From positions 1-64,000 of the forward strand of contig JBAOHB010000009.1 in assembly GCA_037046705.1 (NCBI GenBank): 64,000 nt of DNA, written 5' to 3'. The notes beneath the pieces were generated by a model that searched no databases, was not told where the DNA came from, and worked only from the letters and a program-made list of their open reading frames with translations. Made by a program: the position numbers and the translations under genes. This DNA comes from Albidovulum sp030837825. GTDB taxonomy: Bacteria > Pseudomonadota > Alphaproteobacteria > Rhodobacterales > Rhodobacteraceae. Below, piece by piece: positions 42,451 to 50,352 of this stretch (positions within the stretch are counted from its first letter, which is position 1; the number at the start of each line of letters is the position of its first letter).

Positions 42451-44427
42451 TCAGAGTGCCAGCCCGACCTTGCGCCCCTCGTGGAACGCATAGGGGGCCT
42501 GGCGCGGTGCGGCGGCATCGCCGATGAGGTGGGTCTCCACCCCGTCGAGGTCGCTCGACAAGGGATCGAAGGCCCGGTTGGTCGTCGACATGACCAGCGC
42601 GCTGGCGGCGTGGCGTGTCTCCTCCCCCGTCAGGAGGTTGCGCAAGGTGGCGCCGTCGCCGTGCCATCCGGCGACCAGATGCTCGGTCAGGAACCTGACG
42701 CCGAGCTTCGCCAGCCGGGGACGGAGTCCGATGTCGGCGGAGGTGCGGGCCAGCTCCTTGCCGACAAAGGGCTCTGGCGTGACGATCGTCACCTCGTGGT
42801 CGCGCTCGGCCAGCGCCCAGGCGGTGCCGAGGCCGCGCCAGTGGCCGCCCTCGTCATAGAGGATCACCGCGGGTCCGAGCTTCGCCTCGCGCCGCATGAC
42901 GTCCTCGGGCGACCAGACATTGCCCCGCTCGATCCCCGGCAGCCGGTCGGCACCGGGAAGCCAGCGCTGATAGCCGTCCTCGTCGGGCAGCGAGCCGGTG
43001 GCGAGCACCACGGCGTCGGGGGAAAGCGCGCGGATGTCCCCGGCCTCGGCATAGCTGTTCAGGTGGACGCGGACCTGGAGCTGCGCGAGCTGGCGTTCGT
43101 ACCAGTCGAGAAGGTCGAGGATCTGACCCCGGCGAGGCTGTTCGCCGGCAAGCCGGAACTGCCCGCCGATGCGGGGGCCCGCCTCGAGGAGGTCGACGCG
43201 GTGGCCGCGCTCGGCCGCCACCCGCGCGGCCTCCAGCCCCGCGGGGCCGGCGCCGACGACGACGACATGGCGGGGCGTCGCGGCCGGGGTGAAGCGGTCG
43301 CCGCCCCATTCGAACTCGCGCCCCGCCGAGGGGTTGATCAGACAAGAGATCCAGTAGTCGCGGCTCCGCCTGCCCCAACACATCTGGTTGCAGGAGATGC
43401 AGCCGCGCACGTCCTCGGCCCGGCCCTCGGCGGTCTTGCGCGCGAGATGCGGGTCGGCGATCTGGCCGCGCACGATCGAGACCATGTCGGCCTGGCCCGA
43501 GGCGATGATCGCCTCGGCGTTCTCGGGCGTGCGGACATGGGCCTCGGAGGTGATCTTCGCGTGCTTCACCACCCGCTTCAGCTCCTCGGTGAAGGGCGCG
43601 GTCAGCTTCTCGCCATAGAGGAAGGTCGGCATCAGCCGCTCGAAATCCATGTATCCGCCGTGGCCGCAGGTGACGTAGTCGACATGGCCGGTCGCGTCAT
43701 GGAGGGCGACGACCTCGGCCAGTGCCTCGCCCTGCAACAGCACCTCCTGGGCGTCGGAGGTGGAGATCGCCAGGCCGATGATGAAATCCTCGCCGCAGGC
43801 GCGGCGGATGCCCTCGATGATGCTGCGCGAGAGCCGGGTGCGGTTCTCGAGGCTGCCGCCCCAGCGGTCGGTGCGCCGGTTCGACCAGGGCGTCCAGAAC
43901 TGGTCGAGCAGCGAGTGGTAGGCGGCCCAGACCTCGACTCCCTGGAACCCCGCCTTCCGGCAGCGGACGGCGGCGGCGATGTGGGCCGCGATCATCTCCT
44001 CGATCTCGGCCTCGGTCATCGCGTGCGAGCCGTCGCTGTCGTGGTAGGAGGGCCCGCCCGAGGGGCCCCAGTGCGGCGCGAAGCTGAGGTCGGAATCGCC
44101 ATGCGCGCCGACATGGTAGAGCTGCTGGAGGATGACCGCGCCCGCCTCCTTCACCGGCTCGGTCACCTTGCGGAAATGCGGGATCACCTCGTCGGTCGAA
44201 TGCAGGAAGTTGCCCCGCGTCAGCACGCCGGTGCGGTGGACCGGCATCGGCTCGGCCACGATCATCCCCGCCCCGCCGAGCGCGCGTTCGAGGAGGTAGG
44301 CTGCGAAGCGGGGACCGGGGAGCCCCATGTCCGACATGTTGGCGGTATGGGCGCCGAAGACGATGCGGTTGCGCAGGCGCTGGCCGCGCAGCTCGATCGG
44401 CGCGAGAAGATGGGGATGGCCGGTCAT
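42451..44427 (-). CDS. FMN/FAD/4Fe-4S oxidoreductase of the dienoyl-CoA reductase / amine demethylase family
   Basis: A 658-residue multidomain flavoenzyme. The N-terminal TIM barrel (old-yellow-enzyme type) covers ~1-340, and an iron-sulfur motif C-x2-C-x3-C-x11-C lies near 343-364 (CISCNQMCW). A C-terminal FAD/NAD-binding domain starts HVVVVGAGPAGLEAARVAAERG. This architecture is shared by trimethylamine dehydrogenase, 2,4-dienoyl-CoA reductase and the demethylases of dimethylglycine, N-methylproline and stachydrine. The barrel lacks features I could use to choose among them, although ILQQLYHVGAHGD resembles the N-methyl amine group. The aldehyde dehydrogenase gene just upstream would suit a demethylation product. 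Confidence 0.82.
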   Translation of the reverse strand: MTGHPHLLAPIELRGQRLRNRIVFGAHTANMSDMGLPGPRFAAYLLERALGGAGMIVAEPMPVHRTGVLTRGNFLHSTDEVIPHFRKVTEPVKEAGAVILQQLYHVGAHGDSDLSFAPHWGPSGGPSYHDSDGSHAMTEAEIEEMIAAHIAAAVRCRKAGFQGVEVWAAYHSLLDQFWTPWSNRRTDRWGGSLENRTRLSRSIIEGIRRACGEDFIIGLAISTSDAQEVLLQGEALAEVVALHDATGHVDYVTCGHGGYMDFERLMPTFLYGEKLTAPFTEELKRVVKHAKITSEAHVRTPENAEAIIASGQADMVSIVRGQIADPHLARKTAEGRAEDVRGCISCNQMCWGRRSRDYWISCLINPSAGREFEWGGDRFTPAATPRHVVVVGAGPAGLEAARVAAERGHRVDLLEAGPRIGGQFRLAGEQPRRGQILDLLDWYERQLAQLQVRVHLNSYAEAGDIRALSPDAVVLATGSLPDEDGYQRWLPGADRLPGIERGNVWSPEDVMRREAKLGPAVILYDEGGHWRGLGTAWALAERDHEVTIVTPEPFVGKELARTSADIGLRPRLAKLGVRFLTEHLVAGWHGDGATLRNLLTGEETRHAASALVMSTTNRAFDPLSSDLDGVETHLIGDAAAPRQAPYAFHEGRKVGLAL

Positions 44428-44501
44428 CCGGGGGCGTTCCTTCGGGCCGTGGGGGCACCCGCGACTCTAGGGCGCCCCCTCACCGAAGGGCAGTAGCGCA
44501 G

Positions 44502-44529
44502 GCGACATTCCGAGAGGCGGAAATGTCGC
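44502..44529 (-). other. Long imperfect hairpin between the aldehyde dehydrogenase and oxidoreductase genes
   Basis: GCGACATTCCG (44502-44512) and CGGAAATGTCGC (44518-44529) pair with one bulged base around a five-base loop. It sits 40 bases past the aldehyde dehydrogenase stop and 75 bases before the next gene on the same strand. With no U-tract on the minus strand it may be a processing site, a partial terminator or an operator. Confidence 0.5.
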
Positions 44530-44568
44530 TTTGGGGGCGGCAGCGCCGGCCACCGCCGCGCGGTCCCG

Positions 44569-46020
44569 TCACTCGGCCGCGATGTCCGAGGCCCAGCCGG
44601 ACACCGCCTTCACCTCGAGGAATTCCTCGATCCCCCAGGTCCCGCCCTCGCGCGCCCGGCCCGAGGCCTTGACGCCGCCGAACGGCGCGCCCGCCCCGCG
44701 CGACTGGCCGTTCATCTCGACCATGCCGGACTTGAGCCTCAGCGCCAGCCGGTTGCGGCGCGCGCCGTCCCCGGTCTGCACATAGTTGGTCAGTCCGTAG
44801 GGCGTGCCGTTGGCGATCCGCACCGCCTCCTCCTCGCCCTCGAAGGGGATGATCGACAGCACGGGGCCGAAGATTTCCTCGCGCTCGATGGTCATGCCGG
44901 GGGTCACGTCGGCAAAGACCGTGGGGCGGACGAAATACCCCTTGTTCATCCCCTCGGGCAGGCCGAGCCCGCCGGCCACCAGCCGCGCGCCCTCGTCGAT
45001 GCCCTTCTGGATGTAGCCCTGGATCTGCTCCCACTGGCGGCGGTTCACCACCGGGCCGATGTGGCGGCCGGGCTCGGAGGCGGGGCCGACCTTCACCGAC
45101 CTGGCGGCCTCGGCGGCCTCCTCCACCACGCGGTCGTAGATCGACCGTTCGACCAGCATCCGGCTGGGCGCGTTGCAGCTCTGGCCGGAGTTGTTCATCA
45201 GGTGCAGGACGCCGCGCTTCACCGCCTTGTCGTCGGCGTCGGCGAAGATGATGTTCGCGCCCTTGCCGCCAAGTTCGAGCGTCACGCGCTTCATCGTCTC
45301 AGCCGCCGCCTTGGAAATCGCGCGGCCGGCCCGCGTCGAGCCGGTGAAGGAGATCATCTCCACGTCCGGGTGGCTCGACAGCCGGGCGCCCACCCCCGCG
45401 CCGTCGCCGTTGACGAGGTTGAAGACGCCCGGTGGGACGCCGGCATCATGACACATCTCGGCGAAGATCATCGCGTCGAGCGGGCTCTCCTCGGAGGGCT
45501 TCAGCACGCAGGTGCAACCCGCCAGAAGCGCCGGGACCACCTTCAGCGCGATCTGGTTCATTGGCCAGTTCCAGGGCGTGATGAGCCCCACGACCCCGAT
45601 CGGCTCAAGCACGATGCGGTCGTCGGGCGCATGCGGGCCGAGCGGACGGATCCACTCGATTTCGTCGAAGGCGGTGAGGAAGTTCTTCAGATGCCAGGGC
45701 AGGCAGGGCGCCTGGCTGTCCCGCGCCATGTCGATCGGCGCGCCCATCTCCATCGAGATCGCCTGCGCGAGGTCCTCCTTGCGGCGCTCATACTGGTCGA
45801 GGATGCGCACGACGACAGCGCGACGGTCCGCCGGCGCCGTCTCCGCCCAGGACGGGAAGGCCGCCTTCGCGGCGGCCACGGCGGCGTCGGCATCCGCCTC
45901 CGCTCCGAGCGAGATGACCGCGCAGGGGTCTTCGGTCGAGGGGTCGATGACGGCGCAATCTCGTGGCACTTTGGGCGGCACCCAGGCTCCGCCGATGTAG
46001 AATTCGCGTCTCTCGATCAT
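44569..46020 (-). CDS. NAD(P)-dependent aldehyde dehydrogenase
   Basis: A 483-residue enzyme of the ALDH superfamily. The catalytic Cys lies in NNSGQSCNAPSRM (near 281) and the general-base Glu in ELGGKGANIIF (near 248). The cofactor segments SFTGSTRAGRAI and TPWNWPMNQIALKV are present. Length and motifs match broad-range ALDHs acting on betaine, amino or aliphatic aldehydes. It lies upstream of the flavin oxidoreductase on the same strand with a 141-base gap. The pair could oxidise an aldehyde released by amine demethylation; this is inference. Confidence 0.9.
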   Translation of the reverse strand: MIERREFYIGGAWVPPKVPRDCAVIDPSTEDPCAVISLGAEADADAAVAAAKAAFPSWAETAPADRRAVVVRILDQYERRKEDLAQAISMEMGAPIDMARDSQAPCLPWHLKNFLTAFDEIEWIRPLGPHAPDDRIVLEPIGVVGLITPWNWPMNQIALKVVPALLAGCTCVLKPSEESPLDAMIFAEMCHDAGVPPGVFNLVNGDGAGVGARLSSHPDVEMISFTGSTRAGRAISKAAAETMKRVTLELGGKGANIIFADADDKAVKRGVLHLMNNSGQSCNAPSRMLVERSIYDRVVEEAAEAARSVKVGPASEPGRHIGPVVNRRQWEQIQGYIQKGIDEGARLVAGGLGLPEGMNKGYFVRPTVFADVTPGMTIEREEIFGPVLSIIPFEGEEEAVRIANGTPYGLTNYVQTGDGARRNRLALRLKSGMVEMNGQSRGAGAPFGGVKASGRAREGGTWGIEEFLEVKAVSGWASDIAAE

Positions 46021-46100
46021 GTCTCACCTCGCGTCGTGTCGGAGCGTGTCGCGCCGGACTGTGACAGGCGACATGGGGCCCTGCAAGGGCGGCGCGATAA

Positions 46101-46110
46101 TTTGATCAAA
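46101..46110. promoter_or_regulatory. Perfect palindrome TTTGATCAAA in the divergent spacer
   Basis: A 10-base palindrome 80 bases upstream of the aldehyde dehydrogenase start and 119 bases upstream of the peroxiredoxin start. Nearby TGTCGC (46047-46052) and GCGACA (46068-46073) form an inverted repeat with a 15-base gap. Such symmetry is typical of an operator; the regulator is not in the window. The rest of the 209-base spacer shows nothing definite. Confidence 0.4.
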
Positions 46111-46229
46111 ACTTCCGTTCCGCGTCCGGCGATTTGTCGCGCGCCGAGGATGGCGGATGCAATCCGGCACGCGACGCAGTATGTTTCCCAGCGATACCCG
46201 GACTGCCAACGACCGAAAAGGAGACTGCC

Positions 46230-46883
46230 ATGGGCCTGCGGATCAACGATACGGTTCCCGATTTCACCGCCCAGATCGACCAGGGCCTGATTCGGTTCCA
46301 TGACTGGATCGGCGACACTTGGGCGATCCTCTTCTCGCACCCGAAAGACTTCACGCCGGTCTGCACGACGGAGTTCGGCGCGGTGGCGCAGCTTGCCAAG
46401 GAATGGTCGAAGCGCAACACGAAGGTCATCGGCATCTCCGTCGACGGCGTCGAGGAGCACAAGCGCTGGAAGCGCGACATCGAGAAAACGGCGGATGCCG
46501 TCGCCGCCTTCCCGATCATCGCCGACACCGGGCTGGAAGTGTCGAAGGCCTTCGACATGCTGCCGGCCGAGGCCTACCTGCCCGACAACCCCACGCCGAA
46601 CGACAGCCAGACGGTGCGCTCGGTCTTCATCATCGGGCCGGACAAGAAGCTGAAGCTGTCCATGACCTACCCGATGAATGTCGGCCGCAACTTCGCCGAG
46701 GTGCTGCGCGCCCTCGACGCCCTGCAGACCGCCGCGGCGCGGGGCGTGGCGATGCCCGCCAACTGGACCGAAGGACAGGATGTCATCGTGCCGCTCGCGC
46801 TTGATGACGCGGCGGCCGAGGCGAAGTTCGGCAAGATCAACAAGGTCCTGCCCTACCTGCGGTATGCCAAGCTGACGGGGTGA
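46230..46883 (+). CDS. Peroxiredoxin, 1-Cys (Prx6) type
   Basis: A 217-residue thiol peroxidase. The peroxidatic Cys is C45 in HPKDFTPVCTTEFG. No second Cys is present anywhere, so resolution needs an outside thiol, as in Prx6. The long C-terminal domain (YPMNVGRNFAEVLRALDALQ, MPANWTEGQDVIVPLALDD) is also the Prx6 form. AAAAGGAG precedes the ATG by 6 bases. It ends 6 bases before the convergent glycosyltransferase stop, leaving no room for a normal terminator. Confidence 0.93.
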   Translation: MGLRINDTVPDFTAQIDQGLIRFHDWIGDTWAILFSHPKDFTPVCTTEFGAVAQLAKEWSKRNTKVIGISVDGVEEHKRWKRDIEKTADAVAAFPIIADTGLEVSKAFDMLPAEAYLPDNPTPNDSQTVRSVFIIGPDKKLKLSMTYPMNVGRNFAEVLRALDALQTAAARGVAMPANWTEGQDVIVPLALDDAAAEAKFGKINKVLPYLRYAKLTG

Positions 46884-46889
46884 CGCGCC

Positions 46890-47699
46890 TCAGTAGCCTT
46901 GCGGATCCTTCGGCTCCACCGGTGGTACGCGCGCAATGGCCTCGCGTTCCCAGCGCTTGGCTTCGGTGAGAAAGGCGTAGACTCCGCCGGTCGCCGCCCG
47001 GATGAAGCCCGCCCAGCCGCAGCGCCACAGGCCGTTGTGGAAGTATAGTCGCAGGAAATAGAGCCACGGGTTCACGGCCATCTTCCAGGGCTGCGCCCGG
47101 CGGCCCTGTTCGGCCCGCATCTCGGCCTTCAGCGTGGAGTACTTGTTTTCCTTGAGAAACTGCTCGTGGAGCGTGATCGGCCGGAAGTGCAGAAGCCCGC
47201 CGCGCGGCGAGTTCCGGACCTCGCCGGTCATCCTGAGACCTTCGTGCACCTTGTCGGCCGGATCGAAGGCCCCCGCTCCATTTCGCAGGATGCGCAGATT
47301 GTAACGTTCCTTCGCCTGGGGCGGGGCATAGCCGAAACCGTCGAGATACGGGTACCGCGTGACGCGCCAGCCGGCGACATCCGGCACGGCGATCAGGCGG
47401 GGCAATTCGGCGGCGAGGAGCGGGCTCACCCGTTCGTCGCTGTCGATCGAGAGACACCAGGGTTGCGTGCACTGTTCCATCGCGAACTGTTTCTGCCCGC
47501 CATATCCGCGCCACTTCTCCTTCAGGATCACGAGGGGATAACCCTCGGCCTTGAGGGCCTCGAGCAGTTCGAGCGTGCGGTCCCGCGACCCGCTGTCCAC
47601 CACCACGATCTCGGAACACATCCCGAGGCTGCGGATGCAGGGCTCTATGAAGTGCTCTTCGTCCTGGCAGATGATGAAGGCGGACAGGGGCAGTTTCAT
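46890..47699 (-). CDS. Glycosyltransferase family 2 (WaaE/KdtX-like)
   Basis: A 269-residue GT-A enzyme. SAFIICQDEEHFIEPCIRSL and VVVDSGSRDRTLELL form the nucleotide-sugar site, and LSIDSDERVS holds the DxD-like metal site. The later YPYLDGFGY and KVHEGLRMTG segments are typical of LPS-core glucosyltransferases of the WaaE group. GGGGAG sits 6 bases before the ATG. It is last in a minus-strand run of glycan and methyltransferase genes and probably extends a lipopolysaccharide core or capsule. Confidence 0.85.
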   Translation of the reverse strand: MKLPLSAFIICQDEEHFIEPCIRSLGMCSEIVVVDSGSRDRTLELLEALKAEGYPLVILKEKWRGYGGQKQFAMEQCTQPWCLSIDSDERVSPLLAAELPRLIAVPDVAGWRVTRYPYLDGFGYAPPQAKERYNLRILRNGAGAFDPADKVHEGLRMTGEVRNSPRGGLLHFRPITLHEQFLKENKYSTLKAEMRAEQGRRAQPWKMAVNPWLYFLRLYFHNGLWRCGWAGFIRAATGGVYAFLTEAKRWEREAIARVPPVEPKDPQGY

Positions 47700-47711
47700 G
47701 CCGGGCTCCCC

Positions 47712-48749
47712 TCAGAACTCACCGCGGAACACCCGCATATAGTCGTTGCAGATAGCGTCTTCCGAGAAGAACTCGTCGAGCCGCGCGCGCGCGTTGGCGG
47801 CAAAGACGCGCGCGGCCGCGGGGTCGTCGCGCAGCGCCATCAGGGCGGTGGCGATCTGTTCGTCGTCGTCGATGTCGGCCATCAAGCCGTCGATCCCGTC
47901 GCGCATGAACCAGGATGGTCCGTCGCACCGGGTGGAAACGGATGGCACGCCCGCCGCCCAGGCCTCGAGCAGGATATTGCCCAGGGGCTCGTGGCGCGAG
48001 GGCAGCAGGAATGCGTCGGCCGAGGCGATGTGATGAACGGGGTTCTCCACCCAGCCGACGAAGCGGATGCGGTCGGCGACACCCAAATCCGCAGCGAGCT
48101 TTTCCAGGTCGGGCCGCAGCCGGCCGTCGCCGATCAGCCAGAGCCAGGCGCCGGGGATGCGCGCGATGGCGCGGATCGCGGTGTCGAGCGCCTTGCGCGG
48201 CTGGAAGCGACCGCCGGCCGCGACGAGAAATACGCCTTCGGGCGTGTCATGGGACGCGCGGGGAACCGGCACTGGCGTGACGATCGGGGTGAAGTTGGAA
48301 ATCGTGATCGCGGGCTTTGTCCAGCCGAGCTTGCGGCAAGTCTGGGCGATGCCCGGCACGTTGCCGACCAGCAGGTCGCAATTGTCGAAATGCTTCAGGT
48401 TCTGGGGGAAATCACCCATCCGGTTGAGCTTGACCACGCCCGGCCACCTGTGCACGAGCCGCGCCGCCCGCGGCATCCATGACATCACGGCGTTGGGTTT
48501 CCAGGTTTTCACCCAGCGATCCGCCTGCCAATGCAGAAGCGGCGTCAGGAGCGAGGTGACGCGGAAGTTGTTGCGGATCACCGGGCCGAGCGCCGCGATC
48601 TCTGCGTCCCAGCTGCGGTTCGGACGGATGATGAAGCGCTGCTCCACGCCGCGCCGGGCGAGCGCCTCCGCCAGCTTGACGAAGAACCGCTCGGCCCCGC
48701 CTTCCTTGCCGAAATGGAAGTGGATCACGCGGAGGGGGGTGTCGGTCAC
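47712..48749 (-). CDS. Glycosyltransferase family 4 (GT-B fold)
   Basis: A 345-residue enzyme starting at GTG 48749, chosen because AGGAGG lies 7 bases upstream and the fold begins at once (LRVIHFHFGKEGGAERFFVKL). The C-terminal donor-binding half has GVFLVAAGGRFQPRKALDTAI and the GT4 signature PSRHEPLGNILLEAWAAGVPSV with the E-x7-E pair. It transfers a sugar from an activated donor at the cytoplasmic face, most likely in LPS or capsule synthesis. It lies 12 bases upstream of the GT2 gene. Confidence 0.88.
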   Translation of the reverse strand: MTDTPLRVIHFHFGKEGGAERFFVKLAEALARRGVEQRFIIRPNRSWDAEIAALGPVIRNNFRVTSLLTPLLHWQADRWVKTWKPNAVMSWMPRAARLVHRWPGVVKLNRMGDFPQNLKHFDNCDLLVGNVPGIAQTCRKLGWTKPAITISNFTPIVTPVPVPRASHDTPEGVFLVAAGGRFQPRKALDTAIRAIARIPGAWLWLIGDGRLRPDLEKLAADLGVADRIRFVGWVENPVHHIASADAFLLPSRHEPLGNILLEAWAAGVPSVSTRCDGPSWFMRDGIDGLMADIDDDEQIATALMALRDDPAAARVFAANARARLDEFFSEDAICNDYMRVFRGEF

Positions 48750-48828
48750 GCGCCCGCCTCCTGGCTGGGCAGCGGAAGCGCCTTCCGGGGTCGACGGCGC
48801 CGCAGCGCGTGAGAAACGTTGCACCGCA

Positions 48829-49545
48829 TCAGACTTTTCGCGTGAGCCGCACGTTCTTGTGGATCCGCCCTGTCACCGTAAACCCGCGCGCCTCCAGTCC
48901 CGCGATCATTGCCTCCGTCTCCGCATCGCCGACGATATGGGGATGGGTCTCGACAATGATCTCGCGCAGCCGGTCCATGCCACGCGCAGCGAGAAGACCG
49001 ACCTCGGCGCCCTCGACATCGATCACCAGGACTGTCGCGCGCTCCTCCTCCAGCACGGAGTCGATCGGTTCGCTTTCAACGGTCACGCGTTCGGCCGCGA
49101 GCCCGCGGTCAAACACCGAGGAGGAGACGATGTTCTCGTTCCGGAAGAAGGTGACGGGCGCACCGTCGGCCGTCACCGCCTTGAGCCGTAGCCGTGGCGT
49201 CATTTCGTTCAGGTTGAAATTGGCACGGATCACCGGTTCCAGCGCCGCGTTCGCCTCGAAGGACAGGACGTTCCCGGGGCCGGCAAGGCGGTTGCACAAC
49301 AGGCTGACCAGACCGACGCCGGTGCCAATCTCGACCACCCTGTCACCGGGGCGTATGGCATCGGCGACCAGTTGGCGTTCAGGCGCCTCGTAGCTTCCCT
49401 TGATCAGCGCCGTCGCCACCGAGCGGGGCACCAGCGACGGGTCGCAACTGATGGTCAGTCCGTCAAGGGTGACCGTCGTGCGGCGCAGCAGTCGGAACAG
49501 CACCAGCTTCAGGCCACGAAACGGCGACTTCTGCCTTTCGGTCAT
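48829..49545 (-). CDS. FkbM-family methyltransferase
   Basis: A 238-residue SAM-dependent enzyme. The ATG at 49545 overlaps the preceding methyltransferase stop by 4 bases. The SAM motif reads RVVEIGTGVGLVSLLCNRLAG, and the FkbM core follows with ENIVSSSVFD, VLVIDVEGAEVGLLAARGMD and IIVETHPHIVG. Family members methylate hydroxyl groups, often on sugars of glycolipids or polysaccharides. The preceding and following genes encode another methyltransferase and glycosyltransferases, which fits glycan decoration. Confidence 0.86.
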   Translation of the reverse strand: MTERQKSPFRGLKLVLFRLLRRTTVTLDGLTISCDPSLVPRSVATALIKGSYEAPERQLVADAIRPGDRVVEIGTGVGLVSLLCNRLAGPGNVLSFEANAALEPVIRANFNLNEMTPRLRLKAVTADGAPVTFFRNENIVSSSVFDRGLAAERVTVESEPIDSVLEEERATVLVIDVEGAEVGLLAARGMDRLREIIVETHPHIVGDAETEAMIAGLEARGFTVTGRIHKNVRLTRKV

Positions 49546-50252
49546 GCCTTGCCTTTCCATCCCGTCATGAACCAGCCCGGCGCGGTGCCGCAGATGCTGG
49601 CTCCGCGCCGCCCGGAGATTCGATCGCCCTTCAGCATCAATGCCGCGAATAGCACGTCGAACAGCATTGCCAGGTGCATCCGCGCCCGTGGGAAGGCGCC
49701 ATGCAGGCCTGGCACGACCGCCCGCGTCGCCCCGCGCCCCCAGACCAGCGGCATCAGATCGAGCCGCGCGAATCCCGTGCGGTCGAAAGTCTCCCGCCAC
49801 CAGCTTGGCGTCGCGCGGAAATAATCGTCCGGATGGCCATGGATGCGGAACATGAACGGCACGATGACATGCACGGCCCCGCCGGGCTTGACGACCCGGT
49901 ACAGTTCCTCGAGCACCGGGACGGCATCGTAGATGTGCTCGAGCGTGTTGAAGCAGATCACCGCGTCAAAGCTGTCGTCCGGAAGCGGCAGCGGTTCGCC
50001 GGGACGTACCAGATGCGTCGGCTCGATACCGGGGTCGATGTTGACCGACTCCACCGTCAGACCGGCGGGAAGAAGCCGGAGGTAGCGTGCCTTCCTCCCT
50101 CCGCCCATGTCGAGCACGCGTCCCGAGATGTCCAGGCTCGAAAGATGCTCGTACTCGAGCATGCGAAGCACCGACTCTCCCCGGAAGGATCGGCTGACAT
50201 GCCACCAGCGCGCGAGGCTGGGCTTAGGTGGGTCGATGAAGGTGTAGTCCAT
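49542..50252 (-). CDS. Class I SAM-dependent methyltransferase (type 11)
   Basis: A 236-residue protein with SAM-binding motif GRVLDMGGGRKARYLRLLP and acidic second strand ESVNIDPGIEP. The characteristic motif LPDDSFDAVICFNTLEHIYD is followed by VLEELYRVVKPGGAVHVIVP. This is the Methyltransf_11 pattern common in LPS, O-antigen and quinone loci. The C-terminal 70 residues include a hydrophobic patch (LAMLFDVLFAALML) that may touch the membrane. It is first in the four-gene glycan run. Confidence 0.85.
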   Translation of the reverse strand: MDYTFIDPPKPSLARWWHVSRSFRGESVLRMLEYEHLSSLDISGRVLDMGGGRKARYLRLLPAGLTVESVNIDPGIEPTHLVRPGEPLPLPDDSFDAVICFNTLEHIYDAVPVLEELYRVVKPGGAVHVIVPFMFRIHGHPDDYFRATPSWWRETFDRTGFARLDLMPLVWGRGATRAVVPGLHGAFPRARMHLAMLFDVLFAALMLKGDRISGRRGASICGTAPGWFMTGWKGKA

Positions 50253-50320
50253 GCGGGCTCGCGTCGCAGGAGCGTTTCACGCTTTCTATCGGCGCAACGC
50301 AGCGCCGCCAATGTGAAAGT

Positions 50321-50343
50321 GCCCCCGCCCTGCGGACGGGGGC
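50321..50343 (-). terminator. Hairpin downstream of pnp
   Basis: GCCCCCG (50321-50327) and CGGGGGC (50337-50343) with a nine-base loop, 10 bases past the pnp stop, followed on the minus strand by ACTTTCAC. It is a likely rho-independent or stabilising 3' stem for pnp mRNA. Confidence 0.5.
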
Positions 50344-50352
50344 CCCGCAGGA

